A stretch of 64,000 bases of DNA from Litorimonas haliclonae (GCF_965138505.1 NZ_CBCSCO010000008.1:1-64000), one strand, 5' to 3'. Numbered from the stretch's first letter, positions 26,629-35,497 are shown. Program-made: numbers and translations. Notes: a model not told the origin generated them from the sequence alone.

Positions 26629-27301
26629 CCCCATGAGCTTTTTGCAAAGTGGGAATCCTGCTCAATTCAATCGATACACGTACGGTAATAATGACCCAGT
26701 AAACTTGATTGATCCAGATGGTGCACAAGCCGTTAGGCCGCCAATTCGTCCAACTCCCCGTGGACATAATGGTGGCCCGCCAATGCTCCAGTATTCAACG
26801 CCAATTACTCCAATAAGGAATATTAACCCAGATTTTCGCCCTGCCCAAATGGGGTTTGTGCGAGATAACAACTCAATCCCTGATTGGAACAACTATATAA
26901 ACGATATTGGTCATCAGTATAATATCTTAGGTACGGGGAATTTGGATGGTTCCAGAACTTCAACTATAAATGATACTGGAGGTATGACAGGTGCAAGCAT
27001 TCAAAATGTCTTGGCTAATTCCACCCTCGATAAAACCCTCAAAGGGAACGGTTTCCAGTTCCAAGGAAGTGGTGGACTTTCTGGGGCAGCAGATGCGTTT
27101 AAAAGCATAACGGGCCAAAGTTTAGCCAATGGGAATAATGCAAAAGTCTCTATTGGAGCTACGGACGTAAATGTTAACTTCCATCATTCGAAGACGTCGG
27201 GAGCAGCTACAGTTCAAATAAATCTGAGCACCAGTCGACCCGGCTCTAGAATTAAGGCTAGGACAACTGTTAAGATTAGATTTGAAGAACAGAATAAGTG
27301 A
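26072..27301 (+). CDS. Orphan Rhs C-terminal module 2 (core fragment plus CT2)
   Basis: The open frame gives 409 residues. The first 50 are unlikely to be Rhs. From DGNLKRVRSVVNGRTIYNVY on it matches the Rhs core, then the junction LIDPDGAQAVRPPIRPTP and a private toxin end (CT2) of about 200 residues rich in Asn, Gly and Ser (NILGTGNLDGSRTSTIND, then AATVQINLSTSRPGSRIKAR). CT2 is unlike CT1 and CT3 and I do not recognise it. No good RBS is seen for the ATG at 26072, so it may be a silent donor cassette. Confidence 0.65.
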   Translation: MSAALDISHLPPPAANDNAVLPARSRLRRCAAIVTLCRLRPLRAHDGNLKRVRSVVNGRTIYNVYNMAGQLVHVDERPYTDAQAQSVPEKRTDYVKLNGMAIARVENKTTPIYSFSDHLGSPVAVWKQGGSIERERYMPFGIAMDNPASLKDQAGFTGHIKDSATGLNYMQARSYDPVLGRFLSIDPMSFLQSGNPAQFNRYTYGNNDPVNLIDPDGAQAVRPPIRPTPRGHNGGPPMLQYSTPITPIRNINPDFRPAQMGFVRDNNSIPDWNNYINDIGHQYNILGTGNLDGSRTSTINDTGGMTGASIQNVLANSTLDKTLKGNGFQFQGSGGLSGAADAFKSITGQSLANGNNAKVSIGATDVNVNFHHSKTSGAATVQINLSTSRPGSRIKARTTVKIRFEEQNK

Positions 27302-27846
27302 TGGAATATATTATACACCCTCACATTGGAAAAGCTATTGCGCTTAGGAGCGACACCTACAGTTTTAGCTTTTTCCACTCATTGGACTTGATACTTCCGG
27401 GAGCCACAGAAGAAATTAATCATGACTGCATTATCCCCGTAAAACTAGAAGTTCTTTGGAACGGCTTTATTGAGGAGAATGGTGAGGTTGTTCCGCAACT
27501 AACCTCTTATGATTTTGACGCGTCTCTAAGGCTCTGGAATATGGAGCTTATAGACGGAAAAGACGACATCGAAAAACTCGAATGTGGTGCTGACTATCTA
27601 CTTCGCGATACAAAATCACGATTTTTTATTTACAAAGATAGAGAGGGCTTGGGGACACTTTTTTATAAAAAAGATTTTTCTAATTATATCAACTTAGCTG
27701 CTCTGAAGACGATGCACTCAGAGGCAATGGAAGATTATCATGAGCTTTTTGAAACGCCCTATTATGAGTATAGCGACAAGCTGTTTGAAATAAGAATGGT
27801 GTTGGATGAAGAGCAAAAAGGGCCAAAAAGTTGTAGAGCAAGATAA
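27301..27846 (+). CDS. Candidate CT2 immunity protein
   Basis: This protein of about 181 residues is soluble and acidic by eye, with the ATG overlapping the CT2 stop (TGATG), so it is translationally coupled. Its last residues (KGPKSCRAR) run into the repeat at 27832, suggesting that the original C-terminus was altered when the repeat was inserted or copied. No family recognised; immunity role inferred from position. Confidence 0.6.
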   Translation: MEYIIHPHIGKAIALRSDTYSFSFFHSLDLILPGATEEINHDCIIPVKLEVLWNGFIEENGEVVPQLTSYDFDASLRLWNMELIDGKDDIEKLECGADYLLRDTKSRFFIYKDREGLGTLFYKKDFSNYINLAALKTMHSEAMEDYHELFETPYYEYSDKLFEIRMVLDEEQKGPKSCRAR

Positions 27847-28529
27847 AGCGAAGCACCCTTTACGGCCCACTTCGACGCTAAAGCTCTGTTTTTACGACTT
27901 ATTTTATGGCCATAATGCCCGACCCAAAGCCTGCCTCATTTGACATTATCGCTGTGCCGCCTAACGTCGTTTCATGTCCGCCGCGCTTGATATCTCTCAC
28001 CTTCCGCCTCCCGCGGCGAATGATAATGCGGTTCTGCCCGCTCGCTCGCGCTTGCGGCGCTGCGCTGCAATCGTCACGCTGTGTCGATTACGACCGCTCC
28101 GTGCCCATGACGGAAATCTGAAACGGGTTCGGTCTGTCGTTAACGGGAGGACGATTTATAATGTTTACAATATGGCAGGTCAGCTAGTCCATGTTGATGA
28201 ACGCCCCTATACCGACGCGCAAGCGCAATCCGTCCCCGAAAAGCGCACGGATTACGTTAAGCTCAATGGCATGGCCATCGCACGCGTGGAGAATAAGACC
28301 ACGCCAATTTATAGCTTCTCTGATATCTGGGCTCGCCTGTCGCGGTGTGGAAACAAGGCGGCTCTATTGAGCGCGAGCGCTATATGCCCTTTGGTATTGC
28401 GATGGACAATCCCGCCTCACTCAAAGACCAAGCGGGCTTCACGGGGCACATCAAGGACAGCGCCACAGGGCTCAATTACATGCAGGCCCGCTCTTATGAT
28501 CCGGTATTGGGACGGTTCCTGAGTGTGGA
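27832..28529 (+). repeat. 700-bp direct repeat, copy 2 (module 3 front)
   Basis: This is a near-identical copy of 25930-26628, with a one-base deletion near 28324 (CTGATATCTGG instead of CTGATCATCTGG). The hairpin tip differs slightly from copy 1 (ACCC/GGCC), weakening it. Confidence 0.9.
27974..28327 (+). pseudogene. Frameshifted Rhs core fragment of module 3
   Basis: The frame from 27974 matches module 2 up to YSFSD and then shifts because one C is missing near 28324. The Rhs core continues in a different frame from about 28328. Translation from an upstream start could therefore not reach CT3. Confidence 0.8.
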
Positions 28530-29562
28530 TCCGGTGACTTTCTTGGACCAACCGTACCCCGGTCAGTTCAATCGTTACGCTTACACTTGGAATGACCCGA
28601 TTAACGCAACCGACCCCAATGGTGAGTTCCTTAAACTTGTCAAATCCGTCTATAATGTCGGCAAGCGCACTTATAAAAATGGCGGAAACCTGAAGGGAGC
28701 GTTGCAAGACGAAGCGCTAAGTTATGTTGAAAATGGCGCAACTCTTTTAGACTCAAACGCATCATTGGGTGACAAAGCTTTCGCGCTCTTTGACCTCGCG
28801 ACTGGGTTTGGAGATGAGGCCAAGGGCGCGAAAAAATTGCTGGGCGGTTGCTGTTTCGTTGAAGGAACACTGGTAGAAACCGAAGATGGTCTTCGTCCAA
28901 TTGAAGATATAAAAGTGGGGGATTTAGTCCTCTCCCGAAACCCCGCAACTGGGGAAACAGCTTACAAAGAGGTTACGGCGTTCATTCCACGACATGACCG
29001 CATTATCTGGACGGTCAGCCTGTCAGGAGCGAATGATTCTTCCGAAAGTTTTGAAACTACCGATGAACATCCTTGGTGGGTTATTAGTGAAGCTGGTGTC
29101 GGCAGTTGGAAACGGACAGACGAGCTAACCGCAGGAATGGTTGTCACGACTGCTGATAATCAGACCATGACGATAACATCCGCTCTAGAGACCGAACGTT
29201 TAGACGGGACATATAATATCACTGTTGCTGATTTTGAGACTTACTTCGTTGGTGAGAATAGGGTTCTAGTACATAATTGTGGACGAACTGGCAAACAAGC
29301 TAGGTTAAAGGAATTAGGCGACGACCCCAAACTAGGAAAAGCTGATAGAGGTTGGATTAAGCAAGAACGCAATTCAATAGCGAGAGGACAAAGAAAGAAT
29401 ATTCGGGTACCTCCTGGAAAAGAGATGGCTCATGAACGTGGACGTGAAGCTGCAAAAGGATACGATTACAAACACTCTAATTTGCAAAATAGAGCAGATC
29501 ATAAGACACAACATAGGTTTGATAATAATGGTCGCAAGAATAAAGAAAGACCAGTCGAGTGA
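28345..29562 (+). CDS. Orphan Rhs module 3: HINT domain and Ntox8-like toxin (CT3)
   Basis: The reading frame after the frameshift encodes the Rhs core, the DPNG junction, an intein-like HINT domain and a toxin. HINT spans about residues 170-311: it opens with CCFVEGTLVETEDGLRPIED, has TTDEHPWW, and ends VLVHN before C312, the pattern of self-cleaving pretoxin HINT domains. The last 94 residues (DRGWIKQERNSIARGQRKN, then PPGKEMAHERGREAAKGY, then HKTQHRFDNNGRKNKERP) resemble the Ntox8 family of predicted RNases with conserved Arg/His. The GTG at 28345 has no RBS; the module is probably silent until recombined. An immunity gene overlaps its stop. Confidence 0.75.
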   Translation: MWKQGGSIERERYMPFGIAMDNPASLKDQAGFTGHIKDSATGLNYMQARSYDPVLGRFLSVDPVTFLDQPYPGQFNRYAYTWNDPINATDPNGEFLKLVKSVYNVGKRTYKNGGNLKGALQDEALSYVENGATLLDSNASLGDKAFALFDLATGFGDEAKGAKKLLGGCCFVEGTLVETEDGLRPIEDIKVGDLVLSRNPATGETAYKEVTAFIPRHDRIIWTVSLSGANDSSESFETTDEHPWWVISEAGVGSWKRTDELTAGMVVTTADNQTMTITSALETERLDGTYNITVADFETYFVGENRVLVHNCGRTGKQARLKELGDDPKLGKADRGWIKQERNSIARGQRKNIRVPPGKEMAHERGREAAKGYDYKHSNLQNRADHKTQHRFDNNGRKNKERPVE

Positions 29563-29939
29563 TTAGTGCCAAACAAATAGCCGCAGTTTTGAAACTAAAC
29601 GCACCCGAAAGATACAACCATTTTGTTAAAAAGGTCGTTGACTATGAAGAGGTCTGGGGTCTGTTTTCTGACGGCTGGGCGACCACCCAAGACGATAAGA
29701 ATAACAAACTTGTACCATTATGGCCTCAACAAGAATATGCGCTTTTAAACGCTACAGGTGACTGGATAGACTTTGAACCTAAGGCTATTTTGCTAGATGA
29801 GTTTTTGGATATGTTTGTCTCCGAATTGCAGGCATCTAATTATGGGCTTTCAGTTTTTTATGTTGATGGCGTCGGAGGTGTCGATATTGAAATTTGTCAA
29901 ATTATTACTGACTTAAAAGCTGAGCTTAGCAAGTATTGA
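29559..29939 (+). CDS. DUF2750-like immunity protein for CT3
   Basis: This 126-residue protein begins at a GTG overlapping the CT3 stop (GTGA). It has the DUF2750 features KKVVDYEEVWGLFSDGWAT, PLWPQQEYALLNATGDW and PKAILLDEFLDMFVSELQAS. DUF2750 proteins are common as predicted immunity proteins in polymorphic toxin loci. It is very likely the cognate antidote of the adjacent toxin. Confidence 0.75.
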   Translation: MISAKQIAAVLKLNAPERYNHFVKKVVDYEEVWGLFSDGWATTQDDKNNKLVPLWPQQEYALLNATGDWIDFEPKAILLDEFLDMFVSELQASNYGLSVFYVDGVGGVDIEICQIITDLKAELSKY

Positions 29940-29980
29940 ACTAACTCTTATTTCGAAAAAGGGTCAGGTTAGGTGCGAAA

Positions 29981-30050
29981 CAAGATAAAGCGAAGCGGCC
30001 ATTGTGGCCCACTTCTACGCTAAAGCTCTGTTTTTGTGACTTATTTTATA
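29981..30050 (+). repeat. Module-boundary hairpin repeat, copy 3
   Basis: The frame sequences AAGATAAAGCGAAG and CACTTCTACGCTAAAGCTCTG are conserved, but the tip stem is GGCC/GGCC with an ATTGT loop instead of GCCC/GGGC. It lies between the CT3 immunity gene and the end of the relaxase pseudogene. Confidence 0.7.
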
Positions 30051-30074
30051 GTACAAAGTAGCTCCCTTTTTGTT

Positions 30075-32322
30075 TCACCGTCCAATTCCTCGATTACGCC
30101 CCGCATCCCAATCAATACCGCCGCCGCTCAACACGCGGCCTTTGATGCGCTTGCCCCATCTCTGCACGTGTGCGCTTTCCCACGGGACGAGGTAGAAAGC
30201 GCGTTGCGTCTCAATCAAAGCATGGGGGCCTTGGGTGAGTTCGTATTTCTGTTTGACGGTGCCTTCGATAAGCCGTCCTGCTTGGGCGGCGATGAACGGC
30301 TTGCCTGTGATGCCTTCCAGCTTCTGCGTGGCAGCGCTGAACCCTTCTTGCTCTAAAGCTTTAACATAGCCGCGCTGATAGCTAACAGTTCCATCTGGAC
30401 GCGCTTGCGCATAGCCTCTCTGCATGAGCCATGATTGTCTTCGCCTGAAAGCAGCATCTAGCTCTTTGGCAAAGGCACTTTGGTTTGAGCACATCTGATC
30501 TATCGCGCCTTTGCTCCAACTCACCTGCGAGCGGTCAAGCCACGTTGAGCCTTGGCTGTCGAGCTGGGCTTCCAGGTCTTGAACAGATAACAGCTTCACG
30601 CCTGATGCGCGGCCCTGTTTCATGTCGAGTGCAATAGCCCTCTGTTCAAAGTCTTTCGGCACGCGCCATTCATAGGGGTCGCCGTCTTTGTCTTGGCTAA
30701 CGACTTCTACCACGCCCGCTTCCGCCAGTGTCGCTAGGCGCAACCTATGTGCCCTTATATGGGCTGCGCCTCTGCTGCCTCTGCCGTCTGTCCAGTCATC
30801 CGGCCCGCTTGTCGCTATCGCGTAATTGCCGATTAGCCCATCACGCGGCTTGCCGTGATAATCCTTACCTATCGCAAGAGCCTGTATGTTGCGATCAACA
30901 GTCCGCAAGCTGGGCGGTGAGACTTCGATAATAGAACCGACCTTGGCGGCTTCGCCCGCTCGCGTGTCCATGCCTGTTTCAACTGTGCTGACATAGCCGT
31001 CAGTGCCGTCGATAATGAACCGTACCTTGCCGCCGCCTTTGGCGTCTAGGTTCATGCCTTCGTCTCGGCCAAGCGTCTTTGCAATCACGCGGCCAATGAC
31101 ACGGCGATTGGATAAGCTGCCGTCATAGTCTGTGCGGCCATCATAGACGGACAGGGCGCTTAATGTTTGCCCGCTCCATAGCGGCGTGAATGTCTTTGTT
31201 GAGTTGCTCTCGCTGTTCAATCTGTCCAAGGGTCTTGAAGGCGTCTTTGTCTAACTGCCAGCGGCCTTTATCCGTCGGCTGTGCGAGACCCATCTTCTCA
31301 AGGTGGTTCATCCTTCCAACAAGGATGTGGCGGTTCATGGATGAGTGCCTGCCAAATGTGCTCGCCGCTGACCCTGCGCGTAGATCAATCACATTGGTCA
31401 CTTTGTCCATCCCGTCCGCGATATGCCTATCGGCTTTTGTCACGCGCATGGCGCTCGCTTCGCGCTTCATCTCTTGCTGGATTTCTAGCTCGGACTTCCA
31501 GCCTAGCTCACGGGTCAATTCTTCCTCTAGCCGTCCGCGAATACCACGTGAGATATACTCGCCTGCAATGTTCAAGCCTTTGCCGTCGTGGGTTACGCCC
31601 CGCGCAATGATATGCGTGTGCGGGTGGGCTGTATCGAAGTGATCAACGGCCACCCAATCCAACCGCGTTCCCAAGTCCTCTTCCATCTGAGCCATGAGCG
31701 CCCGTGTTGTGTCTTTAAGGTTCGGTGTGCCGTCGCCGTTTACGCGGGCCAGTTCCGCCCCGTCCTCGGGCGAGATCATAATCCGAAACTGGTGCGGGTC
31801 TCCGCGTCCGTCAAAGCTCTCTTGTGAGCGGGCGACAAAATCCCGTCCGTCCACCTCAACACCGTCTTCTGGGCCGTAGAGCTGGCCTCTGGTTGGGGTG
31901 AGTTCCGCCGAGCCGTCCAATCCCTCGGCTCGCTCCACACCCGCGCCTTCGCGCTGGAGGTAAGCCAAGTGTCCGCGAGAAACAGAAAGCTTAGCATTGC
32001 GGAGTTTCACCACGCGCACTTTCACAATGGCGCGGCGGGCGCGGTAGCGGTCTCCTGTGGCGCGATGGATGCGCCAGGCTTGCTTCGGCCCAATGCCGCG
32101 CTCCAAGGCTGCTCGTCCTCTGCCGCGTGCGTTGAAGCGTCCTGTGCGGGGTTTGGAGGGTATCGTCATTGTACGCCGCCCAGAGACGGCTTTGCCTCTC
32201 ACCAATGCAGTTCGAACCCCTTCATGAAAGCCCTTATAGTTTGCTGGAATGTTGACCTCGACAGCTCTGCCGCTGGTCTTGCGGGCTTTGGCTCCTAGGC
32301 GAAAATCATCTTCATCTGACAT
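30075..32322 (-). pseudogene. DUF3363 relaxase, split by a frameshift
   Basis: Two overlapping frames encode halves of one relaxase related to the intact 647-residue protein at 38005. The N-terminal half (31141-32322) has the metal-binding motif HFDTAHPHTHIIARG and LSVSRGHLAYLQREG. It stops at PVRL just where the other frame (30075-31229) continues with SVYDGRTDYDGSLSNRRVIG and ends with the conserved RVLSGGGIDWDAGR. The shift lies between 31141 and 31229. The relaxase would nick oriT and pilot DNA in conjugative mobilisation. Without correction this copy gives a truncated nicking domain only. Confidence 0.85.
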
Positions 32323-32482
32323 GCCTCATAATCGGGCAAGATGGGTGCTTTTGTCCTGAGGAAAGCCGCCTAGATATTGCAAGGAAACGGGACTTTCCGA
32401 GTCTTAGCGGGATAGAGGCATTTTGGAGGCACAGCACATGAGTTGCCAAAAACGTGACACCATCAATAGCGAAGCAAAAACA

Positions 32483-32539
32483 GAGCTTTAGCGTCGAAGT
32501 GCCCCCAAATGGGGGGTTCGCTTTATCTTGCTAAAGCTC
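32483..32539 (-). repeat. Module-boundary hairpin repeat, inverted copy
   Basis: GAGCTTTAGC (32483-32492) and GCTAAAGCTC (32530-32539) form perfect 10-bp outer arms. Inside, the conserved CGAAG/CTTCG parts surround a CCCCC/GGGGG tip. It is the most complete copy and faces the opposite way from the other three. T runs occur on both sides. No gene ends next to it on the minus strand, so a simple terminator role is not obvious. Confidence 0.75.
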
Positions 32540-32606
32540 TTTTCTTTCTAATCTTTCCCCAAGCTCCAATCCTATCTGATTAATTGCTTTCTCTCAAAAT
32601 AGTGCC

Positions 32607-32673
32607 GTCCGACGCGCCTGCCGGAGCCGCCCATCACGAGCGGAGGCAGGGGCGTTGGACTCGCCGCAAGGCG
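32607..32673 (-). promoter_or_regulatory. Conserved hairpin pair upstream of relaxase A, candidate oriT
   Basis: GTCCGACGCGCCTG (32607-32620) pairs with CAGGGGCGTTGGAC (32647-32660), 12 of 14 positions. A second small stem TCGCC/GGCGA follows at 32661-32674. The same layout, with a nearly identical loop (CCTCCGCTCGTG..GGGCGGCTCCG on the minus strand) but different stem bases, is found at 37711-37779 before relaxase B, in the same orientation relative to the relaxase gene. Confidence 0.6.
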
Positions 32674-32738
32674 ACAGATATTTCGTAATCAAAAAGCTAA
32701 ACAATTGTTTTGTTTGTAGATGCTTGTAAAGTGAGCAG

Positions 32739-33746
32739 ATGAAATTTCATCTTAAATGGGAACGAAACTTACACTTCGCACTTAACCCCAAATCTGTGAT
32801 GTTTCATGGAGCTAATATTTACATCACCGAACGTGTTAAGAGGTTGTCTAAAATTGACGCCATTTCTGGTGAAAGCATTTGGTCTAACAAGATAACTGAT
32901 GGCTACGGCTTGCTTAACTTTGCTAATGGCAAGATATTTTACATGTCTAGTGGTGACGGATTGTGCAGTTTTGTTGAAGAAACTGGAGAGTTGATCTCGC
33001 AACGAAAATTCCATTTTCCTTATATGGGATATGTCAAAGTACACGAAAATATAGTACTGACCGGTGGGTGGCGAGGGTATACCGACCTTCGTGCCTATGA
33101 CCTTAGAACGGGTCAACTACTATGGTTGCATAAGATGAAAACGGGCGAATTACAGAAGTTTTCTGTCCCTTCATTCCTTAGCAAAGACCGCATTGTTACC
33201 GTCAATCATTCTACAAATCTTATAAAACTTTTAGATGCAAAATCTGGAAAGTTGCTCAACGAAAGGTCACTACCTGAAGATATTCACCATGTTGATGCAG
33301 GTCACTCATATAGGTTTGTTGGTGAGGAAATTACGTTTTTGACTGGTCGAGGCGAGTTGTTAAAATTTAGTTCGAAAGACTTGTCACAAACTGTGGAAAG
33401 CATTTCGCCAACGTCAGTTGAAATTAATATACCTTGTTTTTTTGGAGACGAAATAGTCTTTCGTGACACCAAAGATTCTTATTGCCTGTGGAATAGAGCG
33501 AAAAAAGAAAGAGTTTGGCAGACCCCAATTGAGCACAATGTTTGGTCTGATGTGATTGCTACAAAACTGGATGATGAGCATTATATCATAGCTGGTGCCC
33601 AAGGTGCGGTAAAGCTGGTCTCTACGTCTAACGAAGTAAGTCGTATGAATTCCGAGAAGAGAATTACCACTCCTTTGTATCTCTCAGAGGGGTGCCTTTA
33701 TTACGGAACGAAGAGTCAGATTAAATGCTATGAATACGAAGCCTAG
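32739..33746 (+). CDS. PQQ-like beta-propeller repeat protein, cargo
   Basis: This 335-residue protein lacks a signal peptide. It contains repeats of the PQQ/WD-like type (SKIDAISGESIWSNKI, AYDLRTGQLLWLHKM, KLLDAKSGKLLNERSL), the usual blade pattern of a seven- or eight-bladed propeller. It is AT-rich relative to the relaxase genes. Function unknown; it could be a cytosolic partner-binding protein or a defence cargo. A weak GTGAGCAG precedes the ATG. Confidence 0.6.
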   Translation: MKFHLKWERNLHFALNPKSVMFHGANIYITERVKRLSKIDAISGESIWSNKITDGYGLLNFANGKIFYMSSGDGLCSFVEETGELISQRKFHFPYMGYVKVHENIVLTGGWRGYTDLRAYDLRTGQLLWLHKMKTGELQKFSVPSFLSKDRIVTVNHSTNLIKLLDAKSGKLLNERSLPEDIHHVDAGHSYRFVGEEITFLTGRGELLKFSSKDLSQTVESISPTSVEINIPCFFGDEIVFRDTKDSYCLWNRAKKERVWQTPIEHNVWSDVIATKLDDEHYIIAGAQGAVKLVSTSNEVSRMNSEKRITTPLYLSEGCLYYGTKSQIKCYEYEA

Positions 33747-33846
33747 ATTTTGTTGCATCTATATCGCTAACTATTTGACCCACAACACTCAAATTATCTA
33801 CCTCTTTTCTTCGTAAAAAACGCGGTGATTGCGCTATAATCCCTGC

Positions 33847-34062
33847 GTGGAAAAAGCCAAAAACATATCGCCAAACGCACCAATAGTCTCGCCGTCTCGC
33901 GCTGATATTAAACGCGGTATGACTATCGCGGCGCAACTTGTTCAGCGATACGGCCCAAAATATTGGCCCGTTCTTGAACGGCTAAAACAAGAATATGACG
34001 CACTGGACGACCGCGAGGCGTTGCTGGCCACGCTCTTATCTGACGTAGATAAAGCCGCGTAA
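33847..34062 (+). CDS. Small conserved accessory protein of element A
   Basis: This protein of about 71 residues starts at a GTG 6 bases after TATAAT (33835-33840), so the mRNA may be leaderless. The core AAQLVQRYGPKYWPVLERL and EYDALDDREALLATLL resembles the 64-residue protein at 40576 in element B (ARIIDTQGDAVWPLFERLER). Both elements thus carry a member of this family, near the relaxase or integrase. Function unknown; perhaps a mobilisation or integration accessory. Confidence 0.55.
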   Translation: MEKAKNISPNAPIVSPSRADIKRGMTIAAQLVQRYGPKYWPVLERLKQEYDALDDREALLATLLSDVDKAA

Positions 34063-34073
34063 ATCGGTAAAAC

Positions 34074-35450
34074 TTAGCCCTTGAAAGGATAGCTTTGTAG
34101 TAGCTCTGCGCTCACTGGATGTGCTATCTTTAACAGCTCGTCTCGGCGGTAAGCGAGTGACCCTCCATCCCCATATTCAGGGCGTGGGTTGCGGTGTCCC
34201 ATCAACGTGCAACGCAATCCAAAGTCCAATCCAGCCTCTAACATGCGGTTCTCAAAGCTATGCCGAAAGCTATAAATGCGGTGTTGTTTGGTCGGGAATA
34301 AGTCTCTCGCTTTGAACGCTTTGGTGAGTGATGCGCTCAATAGGTAGCTGCGGTCTCGGTAGTGCGGAAAACCGCTCGGAGCATGACGCATGGCTTCCAA
34401 AGCGACCCCGACCAGCGGAATATCTTGGACGGATGCGCCTGATTTTAGCTCTCTGTCTTTGGTTTGACGGATACGGATATGCGGAACCTCGGCTTCCAGC
34501 CGTATGTTCTCTGGCCTGATATTGGCCAGTTCACTTGGTCTGCATCCCGTCTCAATCAATGCCATACAGAGCAGAGCGCCTTCACGATTTAGGCCCTCAA
34601 ACACATCGGGCGAGAGGATGCGTGACCGAACCCAATCATCCTTAAATGGCATGACCTTCGTTAGAATTTTGTCTTTGAACCGCATGTTGCGGAACGGGTT
34701 TTCACGTTCTTCTTCGCCTATATGCTCGAAATATCGGCGGTATAATTTACGCAGACTGCCCAAGTCTTTGTTCCCGCTACTCCCGCTCATAGGCTTGGAG
34801 CCGTCCTTAGGATGGATGCGCTCATGCCAGAATTTGCGCACGGCGTGGGCATGTTCACGCGTAATATCCCGCATGTCTATATCGCCGTTAATAGAAACGA
34901 AGTTTGCCACGGCGCGACGTTTGATTTTGGAAAAGTTCTTCACTTGCTCCGGTGATTTACCTGCGAGTTCGTCAGCCACGATCTCGGAGAGGTAAAGCTC
35001 CATGGCTTCGCTGATGGTTGCGGTAGGCGTTTTAGCGACACCGAGTAGAGCATCGACGTCCTGTTCTTCTCTTTGTTCTGGAGCCTCTTTTAGTGGCCCT
35101 AAAGCCTGCAAGCGTTGCAGTAAGTCCGTTACCGTATCGCGCGAGATCAAGCTGTCCATTGGCTCGTAATTGAAGCCTAAGGCGCGGGCATGATGGCTGA
35201 CGTCGCGATAGGCGACCTCTCGTGGCGTCACTTTGAAACGGCTCGGCGTGGCCTCACTCCAGCGGAGTTCGTCTTCATAGGCGAATATGTCTCGCCGTTG
35301 GCGGGCGACCTTGCGGCTGTCTGTTTCGAGCGAACGGTATATCAATGTGCGGTCATCAATATGGCTGACGGCCTTGGGTACGCGCCGCACATAATGCCAT
35401 ATGTCACCGCGCAAACGTAAGTATTGGTCGGGGCGTCTAATCGCTTTCAT
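34074..35450 (-). CDS. Tyrosine integrase of element A
   Basis: This 458-residue site-specific recombinase has an N-terminal arm-binding region (RPDQYLRLRGDIWHYVRRVP) and a core-binding domain (about 150-260). In the catalytic domain the first Arg is in ETGCRPSELANI, HxxR in YSFRHSFENRM, and the Tyr candidate in RPEYGDGGSLAYRRDE near the C-terminus. AGGAGA precedes the ATG. It lies 130 bases from the core repeat at 35582. It is clearly related to the second integrase at 52912, including the first 25 residues. Confidence 0.92.
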   Translation of the reverse strand: MKAIRRPDQYLRLRGDIWHYVRRVPKAVSHIDDRTLIYRSLETDSRKVARQRRDIFAYEDELRWSEATPSRFKVTPREVAYRDVSHHARALGFNYEPMDSLISRDTVTDLLQRLQALGPLKEAPEQREEQDVDALLGVAKTPTATISEAMELYLSEIVADELAGKSPEQVKNFSKIKRRAVANFVSINGDIDMRDITREHAHAVRKFWHERIHPKDGSKPMSGSSGNKDLGSLRKLYRRYFEHIGEEERENPFRNMRFKDKILTKVMPFKDDWVRSRILSPDVFEGLNREGALLCMALIETGCRPSELANIRPENIRLEAEVPHIRIRQTKDRELKSGASVQDIPLVGVALEAMRHAPSGFPHYRDRSYLLSASLTKAFKARDLFPTKQHRIYSFRHSFENRMLEAGLDFGLRCTLMGHRNPRPEYGDGGSLAYRRDELLKIAHPVSAELLQSYPFKG

Positions 35451-35473
35451 CCTGCCATCTCCTGTGTATGCCT

Positions 35474-35497
35474 TTTGTAAGGCAAGAAGTGAGGCAA
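35474..35497 (+). repeat. Element A arm-type repeats, right end
   Basis: TTTGTAAGGCAAGAAGTG (35474-35491) and the overlapping GTGAGGCAA (35489-35497) lie between the integrase A start and the core. They match the left-end repeats at 20158-20193. Confidence 0.65.

Noticed and set aside
32483..32539. Inverted hairpin as an insertion-sequence end
   Set aside because: No transposase or second matching end defines an IS; the copies follow Rhs modules instead.
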